Positions 1-9,661 are shown, counted from the stretch's first letter. The stretch is 21,617 bases of DNA from Guillardia theta CCMP2712 (GCF_000315625.1 NW_005434638.1:633799-655415), one strand, 5' to 3'. Numbers and translations are program-made. Notes: a model not told the origin generated them from the sequence alone.

Positions 1-152
1 TCCCTCCCCTCGTATCACCAGGACATGGGCTGTCCGGTTGCTGATAGTTGACATCTCCTTCCCTTTCTACATTGTTTGAGCTGCCGCTGATTTTCCCCTC
101 AGGTTGCACGCAGCCCCCCAATTCCCTACCGATCCACGCAGACTGAAGGCAT

Positions 153-206
153 ATGATCGATGGGCACGCTCGTGAACGAATCATTCGGCATGCATGCCTC
201 CGATGA
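153..206 (+). promoter_or_regulatory. Overlapping upstream ORF at the zinc transporter start
   Basis: An ATG at 153 lies seven bases before the transporter ATG at 160, in another frame, and runs 17 codons to TGA at 204. Ribosomes that start at the first ATG would bypass the transporter start, so it could lower translation. The same arrangement is at 3857-3910 in copy 2. That it is translated is inference; the real transcript start is unknown and 160 could also be reached by leaky scanning. Confidence 0.35.
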
Positions 207-2355
207 GAAATCCGCCTCTGGTCACGTTGAAATGCGCGTAGACGAATCTCAAGAAAACCTTGCATGCGAAGGCTCAAGGTCTGCTTGCCTCTCCCCAAAG
301 ATTTGCCAGCATGATGATGCCTGGAGCAGGAAGACGCGCAGGAGATTTGATGTCGAAAATCTCGATAGGATCTCTGATGAGCTCAGGCTTGCTGCAGATC
401 AGTCGACAAGGAGGTTTTCTCTCATGCTCTGCTTGTCCATGTCCTATCTTGCTGCCGAGATAATCGTTGGCATGCTGAGTGGATCACTTGCGATCCTCAC
501 AGACGCCATGCACATGGCTTCTGACGTGTTCGCCATTCTCATCGGGTACTGGGTAGCAAGAATCAACTCTTCGAAGCCGAAGCACAACCTCACTTTCGGA
601 TGGCAGAGAGCCGAAGTGATCGGGGGCCTAGTGAACGCGTGCTTCCTCTTGGCGGTCACAGGCATGATGATGATCGAGGCTCTGCAGCGGCTGGTGGGCG
701 TTGAAGGTCAAAACAAGGAGAAGCTTGAAGCGAACTCAAGCTTCAGCATGATCGTGGGCATGATGGGTGTTTGCATCAATTTAGCTGGACTCTTCATCTT
801 CGGCGGACATGGACATTCACATGGCTGTCACTCGCACGGGCATGGTCACTCGCACGGGCATGGTCACTCGCACGGGCATGGTCACTCGCACGGGCATGGC
901 AGCATTCCCCAACTTCACCACCACCAGGACTCTCATGGTCCATGCCACACTCGAAGTCATGGACATGAAAGTGAGATGACAGAAGTCAACATTCACTCAC
1001 ATCATTCGCATTATTCGCACTCTTGCCATAGCAAGGACGAGGGCTGTGAGGGTGAGGGACGGCAAGAAGAATGTTGCACATCGGCATCGTGCTGCGACAA
1101 TCATTCACCGAGTGAAAGAACCTCTCTAGCATCAGGCTGTCATGACAGAGAGCATTCGAAGCTTGTGCATCAAGATGCTATGGATGATTTGTTGCCTACC
1201 GCTATCCTGCACAGACATAATCATGAAAGTACAAGATCGAAGATATTGCCATCTTCCGGACGTTCTCGGAGCTACTCCAAGGTCAACTTTTCCCATGAGA
1301 AGTTTATTCCTCACTTACATGCCGCAGCTGGAAGCACAGCACAGTAACGATCATTTCGAGGAAAAGCATGCTCATGTCCATCATGACAACTTCAACGAAA
1401 GATCAATATTTTTGCACATCCTGGGAGACATGATGGGGGCAGTATCCGGTACGTTCCATTCTCTGCCGCCTTCCCAAAGGAAGAGGACTAAAGTTTTTAC
1501 CGTTTGCAGTAGTTCTCAGCTCAGCTATCATCAAGTACAGCACAAGGTACTATACGCTCCCCCACTCGACCTCTTCAATTCCACTCTCTCTCTGCACCGT
1601 CTACCCAATATTGTCTTCTCGCTGAGTATCATGCTTGCTACAGTCCTTACAAGTACGCTGTCGACCCCTTGTCAAGGTGCGTATAAGAATGACCCCTTAC
1701 GATCTGACCCCTCTTTTTCAGCCTGATGATCGTAGGGATTATCTTCTACAATACGATCCCGATCTTCTCAGAGGCAAGTTTTCAATGGCCTTCCTTCATC
1801 ATGACGGGGCATGCAGACCATCATGCTGCTCATGGAGAGTGCTCCCAACGACCTCTGTTCGCATGTAGGGCTTGATCTCTGTCACCGACAGTCGAGATTG
1901 AGGCTTATGCTGATCAGGCTTCAACCAGTCACGAGCTTCAGGAGTTGATCAAGGAGGTTTTCTCTTATATGTCACCGAGCAAGAATTGTTGAAATTGCTG
2001 GTTGTAGCAACAAGGCGTTGTTGATGTCCACGAGCTCCACGTCTGGAGACTAGCGCAGGAAAGGAGCTTACGGTATCAGCCAGCACTTCAATGTCTGACA
2101 CTAGCACAGGACGTGAACATTTGTTCCATGCACGTCATTGTTGATGAGTTGCATTCGTCCGATCTAAAAGTATTTCTGCCTTCGTGTGCTCATCTCTTCG
2201 CCTTATTCACCTTTAAGCTGCTTTGGAAGCTGCAAGATGACATTAAGCACCTGCTGCATGAATGTTCCATCCATGCGAGCTCCTTACAGTTCGAGCCAAT
2301 GAGGTTAGAATTGTGCAAATACCTTGGAAGCAACGAAAATCTTAATCAAATTTAG
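160..2355 (+). CDS. Zinc transporter, ZnT/CDF (SLC30) family, copy 1
   Basis: Cation diffusion facilitator that moves Zn2+ out of the cytosol across a membrane in exchange for protons. My exon model is 160-1281, 1328-1448, 1510-1546, 1644-1676, 1722-1773, 1817-1856, 1892-1956, 2008-2169 and 2218-2355, giving 589 residues. TM1 is near residues 87-105 and TM2 near 111-133, with the zinc-site pair H118/D122. TM5 carries HILGD (H404/D408), so the HD-HD pattern typical of zinc-selecting ZnTs is present. A His-rich loop of about 150 residues follows TM4. TM6 (VDPLSSL) leads into the cytosolic domain, with VHELHVWRL and MHVIVDE strands and a helix ending IHASSLQFEP. The exon at 1644-1676 is only 33 bp. 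Intron 1774-1816 uses a GC donor. Least certain are the 46-bp first intron, the 35-bp intron 1857-1891 and the loop at 2041-2100. Family assignment is firm; which organelle it serves is unknown. Confidence 0.9.
829..900 (+). repeat. 18-bp coding minisatellite in the His-rich loop, copy 1
   Basis: Four tandem units of CACTCGCACGGGCATGGT, the last ending in C. Each encodes HSHGHG in the intracellular loop between TM4 and TM5, where ZnT proteins bind or sense zinc. Unit number is the same in the second transporter copy. Confidence 0.95.
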
Positions 2356-2632
2356 GTCGAAGCAGTCAAACTCAGAATTCAACTGTGTTGATCCCGTTTG
2401 TGACGTACTTTGCCTCGTACTGTCTGTAGATATGCGTAATCGTTTTACAGGACAAGGACGTTTGTATGCGCAATTGGTACATTTCTCGCTCCCAGATCGT
2501 CAGCTCGTGAAATTTTTCAAACAACATGTGAACCAGAAAATGATTGCAAAAGTATACGGTTACGACCGTTTCAGATACGTGTAACGGTAGTCCCCCTACC
2601 CCTTTCACGACCTCTGATTATTGTTTCAAAAA

Positions 2633-2720
2633 GTTGATTGGAAAATGATTACTGCAAACTTTCGTTGATTGGAAAATGATTACTCCAAAAATTTGTTGAT
2701 TGGAAATTGATGATTGCCCT
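2633..2720 (+). repeat. 31-bp tandem repeat in the spacer
   Basis: Three successive units start at 2633, 2664 and 2695 with the core GTTGATTGGAAAATGATT; the third is partial and diverged. A related string, GAAAATGATTGCAAAAG, starts at 2536 exactly at the duplication breakpoint. The units touch without unique spacers, so this is not a CRISPR array. Confidence 0.85.
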
Positions 2721-3480
2721 CCGTCGTGACGTACTTCCGGGAGATGATCGGACCGGCGGCCCCCGGGAGGCCCTGGCCGGGCCGCGCGGGTTGAAACTTC
2801 CGAGTTCCGAGTTCAGTGACGTACCGTACTATGAGATGATAGACTCGCGGCCCGGCCGGCAGCCACCGCCGGCGGGCCGGGCGCCGGGCGCCGCGGCGGC
2901 CCGGAACGCTCCGAGGCTCGCCGGCTGCCACCGACAGTGAGTCGGCCTCGGCCCCCGACTCAGGCGCCGCGAGGGCGGAGTCACTGCCGGCCGGGGCCGC
3001 AACCGTTGAACAGGCGGCTCGGACCGCGCGGCGCCCGCCGCGGCCCGGGCCGGGCCGGCCCGGGCCCGCCGCGCCGGTCCCGGTTAGTACCGGGTACCGA
3101 CGGTACCGGGTACGTCACAGTACCGGCGGAGGAGCCTGTCACAGGCTGTCGGCCGGCCCTTGGGCGCGGCCCGGGCCCTGACACTGCCACCTAGTACGGT
3201 CGCCGCACCCGGGTTACACTCAGTGACACGGTGGCCGACTTGATTGATACCTTCCGAAGTGAAAGTTTCGAAGGCACGAGTCACTTAACAGCATGCTGCT
3301 GCTGGCCAGTGTGCAGTTTCAAGTCAGTGCCAGCCTGGCTCCGACTCGGTCGGAGGTCCGGTATTCCAAGTTCCATCCGACATTTGCCGCGCCCGGGCGC
3401 CGGCCGGGCCCCGGGCCGCCCGGCCGGCCGGGATCCGATCACAGAGTCACCGGCCGGCGGGGCCGGCCCCACGGCGGGCG
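2720..3480. other. Extremely GC-rich island between the two transporter copies
   Basis: Runs of CCGGCC, GGGCCC and GCCGCGG dominate, in contrast with AT-rich DNA just before 2720. Repeats of GTACCGGGTACC character lie at 3083-3130. GACTC/GAGTC and CAGTGA/TCACTG motifs recur. Open frames here are long only because stop codons are rare in such DNA; none has recognisable protein features. It lies about 0.4 kb upstream of the second transporter start, so it may belong to that gene's upstream region, or be a mobile GC-rich repeat. Confidence 0.7.
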
Positions 3481-3499
3481 GCACAAAAGTTTTAAGGCC

Positions 3500-3863
3500 T
3501 CCGGATGTTTTACAGCCCCCCCAAAGTTAATGGGAAGCAGGGGAATGGAGGGAGGAGAGAGGAAAAGAGGCCTCGTAATGGCTGCATGTGCCTTCGCTCC
3601 ACCCACCCACCGACCCGTCTCCTGTTCCCTCCTTCTTATACGATGACTCCTTGTCACCTGAACTTGCCGCTCCTTCTCTTGCTCCATTTGTCTTCCCCTC
3701 CCCTCCCCTCCCCTCGTATCACCAGGACATGGGCTGTCCGGTTGCTGATAGTTGACATCTCCTTCCCTTTCTACATTGTTTGAGCTGCCGCTGATTTTCC
3801 CCTCAGGTTGCACGCAGCCCCCCAATTCCCTACCGATCCACGCAGACTGAAGGCATATGATCG
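3500..3863 (+). promoter_or_regulatory. Probable 5' flank/leader of zinc transporter copy 2
   Basis: After the GC island the sequence becomes GA-rich, then strongly CT-rich, ending in a CCCCT microsatellite around 3695-3715. From 3705 it is the same as the start of the window. Position directly before the ATG at 3864 suggests promoter or 5' UTR. No convincing TATA box was seen. Confidence 0.4.
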
Positions 3864-6059
3864 ATGGGCACGCTCGTGAACGAATCATTCGGCATGCATG
3901 CCTCCGATGAGAAATCCGCCTCTGGTCACGTTGAAATGCGCGTAGACGAATCTCAAGAAAACCTTGCATGCGAAGGCTCAAGGTCTGCTTGCCTCTCCCC
4001 AAAGATTTGCCAGCATGATGATGCCTGGAGCAGGAAGACGCGCAGGAGATTTGATGTCGAAAATCTCGATAGGATCTCTGATGAGCTCAGGCTTGCTGCA
4101 GATCAGTCGACAAGGAGGTTTTCTCTCATGCTCTGCTTGTCCATGTCCTATCTTGCTGCCGAGATAATCGTTGGCATGCTGAGTGGATCACTTGCGATCC
4201 TCACAGACGCCATGCACATGGCTTCTGACGTGTTCGCCATTCTCATCGGGTACTGGGTAGCAAGAATCAACTCTTCGAAGCCGAAGCACAACCTCACTTT
4301 CGGATGGCAGAGAGCCGAAGTGATCGGGGGCCTAGTGAACGCGTGCTTCCTCTTGGCGGTCACAGGCATGATGATGATCGAGGCTCTGCAGCGGCTGGTG
4401 GGCGTTGAAGGTCAAAACAAGGAGAAGCTTGAAGCGAACTCAAGCTTCAGCATGATCGTGGGCATGATGGGTGTTTGCATCAATTTAGCTGGACTCTTCA
4501 TCTTCGGCGGACATGGACATTCACATGGCTGTCACTCGCACGGGCATGGTCACTCGCACGGGCATGGTCACTCGCACGGGCATGGTCACTCGCACGGGCA
4601 TGGCAGCATTCCCCAACTTCACCACCACCAGGACTCTCATGGTCCATGCCACACTCGAAGTCATGGACATGAAAGTGAGATGACAGAAGTCAACATTCAC
4701 TCACATCATTCGCATTATTCGCACTCTTGCCATAGCAAGGACGAGGGCTGTGAGGGTGAGGGACGGCAAGAAGAATGTTGCACATCGGCATCGTGCTGCG
4801 ACAATCATTCACCGAGTGAAAGAACCTCTCTAGCATCAGGCTGTCATGACAGAGAGCATTCGAAGCTTGTGCATCAAGATGCTATGGATGATTTGTTGCC
4901 TACCGCTATCCTGCACAGACATAATCATGAAAGTACAAGATCGAAGATATTGCCATCTTCCGGACGTTCTCGGAGCTACTCCAAGGTCAACTTTTCCCAT
5001 GAGAAGTTTATTCCTCACTTACATGCCGCAGCTGGAAGCACAGCACAGTAACGATCATTTCGAGGAAAAGCATGCTCATGTCCATCATGACAACTTCAAC
5101 GAAAGATCAATATTTTTGCACATCCTGGGAGACATGATGGGGGCAGTATCCGGTACGTTCCATTCTCTGCCGCCTTCCCAAAGGAAGAGGACTAAAGTTT
5201 TTACCGTTTGCAGTAGTTCTCAGCTCAGCTATCATCAAGTACAGCACAAGGTACTATACGCTCCCCCACTCGACCTCTTCAATTCCACTCTCTCTCTGCA
5301 CCGTCTACCCAATATTGTCTTCTCGCTGAGTATCATGCTTGCTACAGTCCTTACAAGTACGCTGTCGACCCCTTGTCAAGGTGCGTATAAGAATGACCCC
5401 TTACGATCTGACCCCTCTTTTTCAGCCTGATGATCGTAGGGATTATCTTCTACAATACGATCCCGATCTTCTCAGAGGCAAGTTTTCAATGGCCTTCCTT
5501 CATCATGACGGGGCATGCAGACCATCATGCTGCTCATGGAGAGTGCTCCCAACGACCTCTGTTCGCATGTAGGGCTTGATCTCTGTCACCGACAGTCGAG
5601 ATTGAGGCTTATGCTGATCAGGCTTCAACCAGTCACGAGCTTCAGGAGTTGATCAAGGAGGTTTTCTCTTATATGTCACCGAGCAAGAATTGTTGAAATT
5701 GCTGGTTGTAGCAACAAGGCGTTGTTGATGTCCACGAGCTCCACGTCTGGAGACTAGCGCAGGAAAGGAGCTTACGGTATCAGCCAGCACTTCAATGTCT
5801 GACACTAGCACAGGACGTGAACATTTGTTCCATGCACGTCATTGTTGATGAGTTGCATTCGTCCGATCTAAAAGTATTTCTGCCTTCGTGTGCTCATCTC
5901 TTCGCCTTATTCACCTTTAAGCTGCTTTGGAAGCTGCAAGATGACATTAAGCACCTGCTGCATGAATGTTCCATCCATGCGAGCTCCTTACAGTTCGAGC
6001 CAATGAGGTTAGAATTGTGCAAATACCTTGGAAGCAACGAAAATCTTAATCAAATTTAG
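3864..6059 (+). CDS. Zinc transporter, ZnT/CDF (SLC30) family, copy 2
   Basis: Same 589-residue protein as the first copy. Exons are 3864-4985, 5032-5152, 5214-5250, 5348-5380, 5426-5477, 5521-5560, 5596-5660, 5712-5873 and 5922-6059. All frames and splice sites are intact, including the GC-AG intron at 5478-5520, so nothing marks this copy as a pseudogene. The 3' flank differs from copy 1 from 6243 on, so the two genes may use different polyadenylation sites. It converges on the HUS1 gene, whose stop lies about 600 bp downstream on the other strand. If both copies are real, zinc export dosage may be doubled; an assembly artefact is the main alternative. Confidence 0.9.
4533..4604 (+). repeat. 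18-bp coding minisatellite in the His-rich loop, copy 2
   Basis: Same four units as at 829-900, encoding HSHGHG repeats in the transporter's cytosolic loop. Confidence 0.95.
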
Positions 6060-6242
6060 GTCGAAGCAGTCAAACTCAGAATTCAACTGTGTTGATCCCG
6101 TTTGTGACGTACTTTGCCTCGTACTGTCTGTAGATATGCGTAATCGTTTTACAGGACAAGGACGTTTGTATGCGCAATTGGTACATTTCTCGCTCCCAGA
6201 TCGTCAGCTCGTGAAATTTTTCAAACAACATGTGAACCAGAA

Positions 6243-6666
6243 CCAACGAGGCCGAGAAATAGTTTAGAAATGTTTTTTTGCTGAAATCTTCAAAAGATTT
6301 TGCTGCTCACCTTGTAAATAGAGAATTCAAGTAATCTTTCTAGTTCATTTAAAATTTTGCCTGAGAGTCATTCGAATTCATCTCTCTTGGCCATGCGTTC
6401 TGCGTTGCAAGTAAGCGTTCAGAGGGTGCCGCAATGTCTACCCCAACGCGGACAGCTGGTTTCAGGGAGATTGCACATAGAAACTGAGTAGAGTTTGAGT
6501 TGCCAGTTGAAAGTTTTCAAAAATTTTGAGGAATCAAATAAGATCCTAGAATTCTGATCCAAAAAGTGCAAAATATGGAGGTGACAACACAGTAGGAATG
6601 GAGAGAGAGAGAGAGAAAAGAGAGAGAGACAGCGAAAGAGAGTAAACATTTCTTCTCCCTGAACTG
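6243..6666. other. Intergenic region between convergent genes
   Basis: AT-leaning DNA between the zinc transporter copy 2 (plus) and HUS1 (minus). It should hold both 3' UTRs. No coding frame with protein-like features was seen. It carries the GA-rich repeat at 6600-6642. Confidence 0.6.
6600..6642. repeat. GA-rich microsatellite
   Basis: A run of GA dinucleotides, interrupted by AAAAG and CAGC, lying just beyond the HUS1 stop codon and so probably in its 3' UTR. Confidence 0.85.
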
Positions 6667-7855
6667 CTAAGCACGAACAGGAACGTAATATGCGATCTGA
6701 ACAGTATTCTCAGAATCAGCAAATGAGATAGTTCGAGTTTGGGGCTTACCGTGTCTTTCCCGATTACGACATACCAGACAAGCATCTCAAAGTTTCCCTC
6801 AATCATACCTAAACAACTCATTATTTGTTTCAACAGCCGCGTAAAACGAACGAAGACATCATACAACAATACGATCGTGTTGGTCGGAGAACGTGGCTTG
6901 TAAATGCTTTTGACAGAGAATCAGCATCGACTTTTAAGCTTGCTTTCTTTGATGGATCATTTGCTTGACCTGCAGATTTGATCTCCATTCAGAATGGTGA
7001 GGCACAGCATGCTAACCAATTCCTTGCCTTGTTGAGCACAGCCAAGGTCCTTCCAAGTTGTACTCATGAATGCAAATTCTGTTCGCGCTTCCATTTCAAG
7101 CTCTCCAGCCATATTTCCAGAAATGCAAATCGTGCCATCAACACTCTTTAACCTTTCAACAACCTGAGGCACTTTCAGCGATCTTCATGGGATCTCAAAC
7201 GTAAACATTAACATTCAGCAAACTTCTTAGCGATGGAGAAAGCAACTGAACTACGGGTTTGCCAACGTCAGGTTCTTGAACCTCTTGCAAAACATTCGAT
7301 GAAAGAACTTCGATTGGCACATCCTGTATTACGGACATGGCTGCTGTGCTCTAAAGGATTGAAGTAAAACCATTGCAGTCTCAGGATGCAATGCTCACAT
7401 GACTTGTGCTTTCAAAGCTGAGGAACGCAAGATCATCCCTTTTCGCCAACTTGATGGTTGTTAGATTCGATGTTTCTGCAGTCTGGAAGGAGAGGTTGTC
7501 AACCCGTGATAACACAGCATCGCAGTGATCATACCCTCAGAGCTCTTTCGAAAGATGATAGATCAAGTTCAAATGCGATGTTATTTCCATTCTTGCTCTC
7601 AATCCTGTATGTCCTGAATAGTCCGCAATCATGTCCTGTCTACCGACCAAGTCAACATCCTTGTCGGTAGAAATCATTACTCCTCACCGGACTCAATTCA
7701 GCCCAGCATTTCATCATTGTCGGGCTAAAACTGTTGATAGCAATTTTGAAAGATGTGGGGCTGAGGAGGATGATAGCACTTTTTGAGACCTTCATGAGCA
7801 CTCGGGATATCTCAAGCAGCCGTTTGGTTCCCTCAAGTTCAGCACGCAGCCGCAT
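6667..7855 (-). CDS. HUS1: Checkpoint clamp subunit HUS1
   Basis: HUS1 is one third of the RAD9-RAD1-HUS1 (9-1-1) ring, a PCNA-like clamp loaded at damaged DNA to trigger ATR signalling in the nucleus. Eight exons (in transcript order 7688-7855, 7535-7639, 7399-7482, 7213-7350, 7028-7163, 6865-6969, 6750-6808, 6667-6696) join to 274 residues, close to the about 280 of human HUS1. The start MRLRAELEG matches the family MRFRA start. Other landmarks are LFRTYRIESK, VIQDVPIEVL, VVERLKS, TTWKDLG and the C-terminal IAYYVPVRA. All seven introns are 48-58 bp. The one at 6970-7027 has a GC donor (CAAG/GCAAGG). Every junction keeps phase, so the gene looks intact. The 5' end faces the divergent aminotransferase gene. 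Confidence 0.9.
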
Positions 7856-7989
7856 CACGCAATCACACAAGGCCCGAATACAACTACTTTTCAAACATTG
7901 GTCTCCGATAAAGACTCCGTCTGAGACAAAAGTTAGGACTTCAGATTTCGAAAGCCTTGAATTAGGCCCTCATGGTTAATTCATTATGT

Positions 7990-8300
7990 AGCATGAAATC
8001 CTGAGAATTCCTTTCCTACATCCTCCCTGCACCCTCTTTCCCCCACCATTTCACACTCGCACAATCATCTGCTCCCCGACGTCTCAACCCATTTCATTCT
8101 CTCCCTGCCAACCTTGCATTCATGCGCTCTGCTTTCCTCTCTTCACCTGCCTTCTCCATTCCTTGTCGTCTATCTTCCTAAAACTTCCTCAAGCAATCTT
8201 CTATCTCTTCTGCCCTCCTACTTTCCTTCACTTCCTCTTCATCAATTTCTTTCTGCCCTCTCTCCCTCCTCCTCGGTTGCTCCTCCTGTCCCCTCCTCTT
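7990..8300. other. Pyrimidine-rich tract upstream of HUS1
   Basis: About 300 bp in which the plus strand is nearly all C and T (CTCCCT, CTTCCTC and similar). It lies upstream of the HUS1 start, so HUS1 would read it as purine-rich. The open frames here (Ser/Leu/Pro-rich) are a product of this composition and show no protein motif. Confidence 0.6.
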
Positions 8301-8510
8301 GTTCCCGTTGAACAGGTTTTGGCGCCATTACTTGCTGCCCACAAACTACTACTCCTTTTTCAGTACTGCTACTGTGACCGGTGCCGGTACCGGGGCCCGG
8401 CCCGGCCACAGCCGAAGACCGGTTGCGGCCCGGCTGTCAGCGCCGGACTTCACTGATCAGACTCAACTCACAAAGGCTCGTACAACCCCACCCCAGCTCT
8501 AGAGGCAATT
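8300..8510. other. Second GC-rich island
   Basis: Contains ACCGGTGCCGGTACCGGGG and GGCCCGGCCCGGCC, like the island at 2720-3480. It also shares the 12-mer CCGTTGAACAGG (about 8307-8318), found in the first island at about 3004-3015. It ends in CACTGATCAGACTCAACTC, carrying the same GACTC-type motifs. Confidence 0.55.
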
Positions 8511-9661
8511 TACAGCTTATCAAGAGGGAGGTGATTGATTTCTAAAGGGGTCCTTGGTATGTCTCCATGGAGAGCCTGTCATGAGCACGGGTACTATGCA
8601 GAGATCTTGGGGGTATTGGGATGGAGGGGTGGTCACCATGTTGACCACATGGGGTGGAGTAAAGTTTAGTTGGGGGATGGTAGACTGCTGTAAAACGAGG
8701 ACCGAGTTCGAAACGTTGTAAAAAATCATCGTTTCGATCCAAGTGCAAGTTCGGACTGTTTGCAACAAAAATTCAGATACTAAAATATGGGATATGAAAA
8801 TTTCAAATTGTATATGAATTTTACCGTCATAGCAACCTAAAAGAAGCCAAGAACATACCCCCTACGATATTCTAGCAAGTTATGTCCCTACGTTGGTGCA
8901 CAATGACCCCTGTACTCTTGTACCCACCCTATAAAAAGTGAGGAGAACCACCAGTACCTACAGCATGTCAACTACCCCTACCCCCTTTAGTCCCACATGG
9001 CTGGAACAGTAAAACAAAGGTACCCACTACTAGGATAGCTTTACCCCTGTTTACTCCTCATATTGTACCGGTAATGGATGTGCTTTGCGGTATACCCCAC
9101 CCCTCAATGGACTACCCGTTGGCCAACCCTAAATTTACAGAGGGATCTAACCGGTACAAACAACCGTAAAAACACCGGTTCTACACACTATCCACCCAGT
9201 TTGATGAACACCCACCCACCTACAGTTTGATAATTGATGATTACCCCTACCCCCTCGCAACCCTGAATTCGGACCCAACCCCACAGGTTTCGACCTTTCG
9301 GATTGTTCTTCTCTACACACCCCTACCCCTGCCTCCAGGGGTCTCATTCCGACCAGCCACCCTGCCTTTCAATATTCTTACAGTGGGGAACCCTCCAAAT
9401 GACGGGGTACTTCACGTATAACAAAGGGGTGAGGGAACCCTGGGGATTCGACACAGGGGGTAGGGTACATTTTCTTTATAAGGCCCGAATTGTTTGCAAG
9501 GAATATCGCCATTCCTCCATCGTGGTGGACCTCAGCACTTGCTGTCCGCTCCTTCACCTCTGACAACCTCCTCGTCCTCTGTTGAACCTCAGGCACTCTT
9601 TCTCTGACTCGTTTAAGCAAGCTACTTGAATCTTCCTCGTGACAACCAGCAACTGCACAAC
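8511..9661. other. Gene-free region upstream of the aminotransferase
   Basis: No frame with protein features. From about 8860 to 9480 the plus strand is rich in CCCC runs (CTACCCC, ACCCCTACCCC) and in ACCGG. The minus strand could therefore form G-rich structures. A small inverted repeat (TGGTCA/TGACCA) lies around 8632-8650. The aminotransferase promoter should lie in its right part; TTTATAAGG near 9474 is TATA-like but unproven. Confidence 0.5.

Larger units (their letters stand above)
1..2538 (+). repeat. Large direct repeat, copy 1 (zinc transporter unit)
   Basis: This segment recurs at 3705-6242 with a constant offset of 3704 bases. Every long reading frame inside it has an identical translation in both copies, and the introns and UTRs looked identical by eye. 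The left end lies in a CCCCT-type microsatellite; the first copy has one C fewer there (TCCCT against TCCCCT). The right end is sharp: after GTGAACCAGAA copy 1 continues into AATGATTGC and copy 2 into CCAACGAGG. The true left limit may lie outside the window. Confidence 0.97.
3705..6242 (+). repeat. Large direct repeat, copy 2 (zinc transporter unit)
   Basis: Second copy of the segment at 1-2538. Together with the spacer this makes a 3704-bp period: unit, spacer, unit. The simplest reading is a tandem duplication of spacer plus transporter, with the join at 2538/2539 as the new junction and the sequence after 6242 as the original downstream flank. Confidence 0.97.

Noticed and set aside
2633-2720. 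Possible CRISPR-like repeat
   Set aside because: Units are contiguous with no unique spacers, only 2.6 copies, in a eukaryotic context.
2680-3530. Several Pro/Arg/Gly-rich frames on both strands
   Set aside because: They come from stop-poor GC-rich DNA and have no conserved features.
8700-8720. GTTCGAAA string as a possible tRNA T-arm
   Set aside because: No matching acceptor stem, D-arm or anticodon arm around it; no tRNA or rRNA was recognised in the window.
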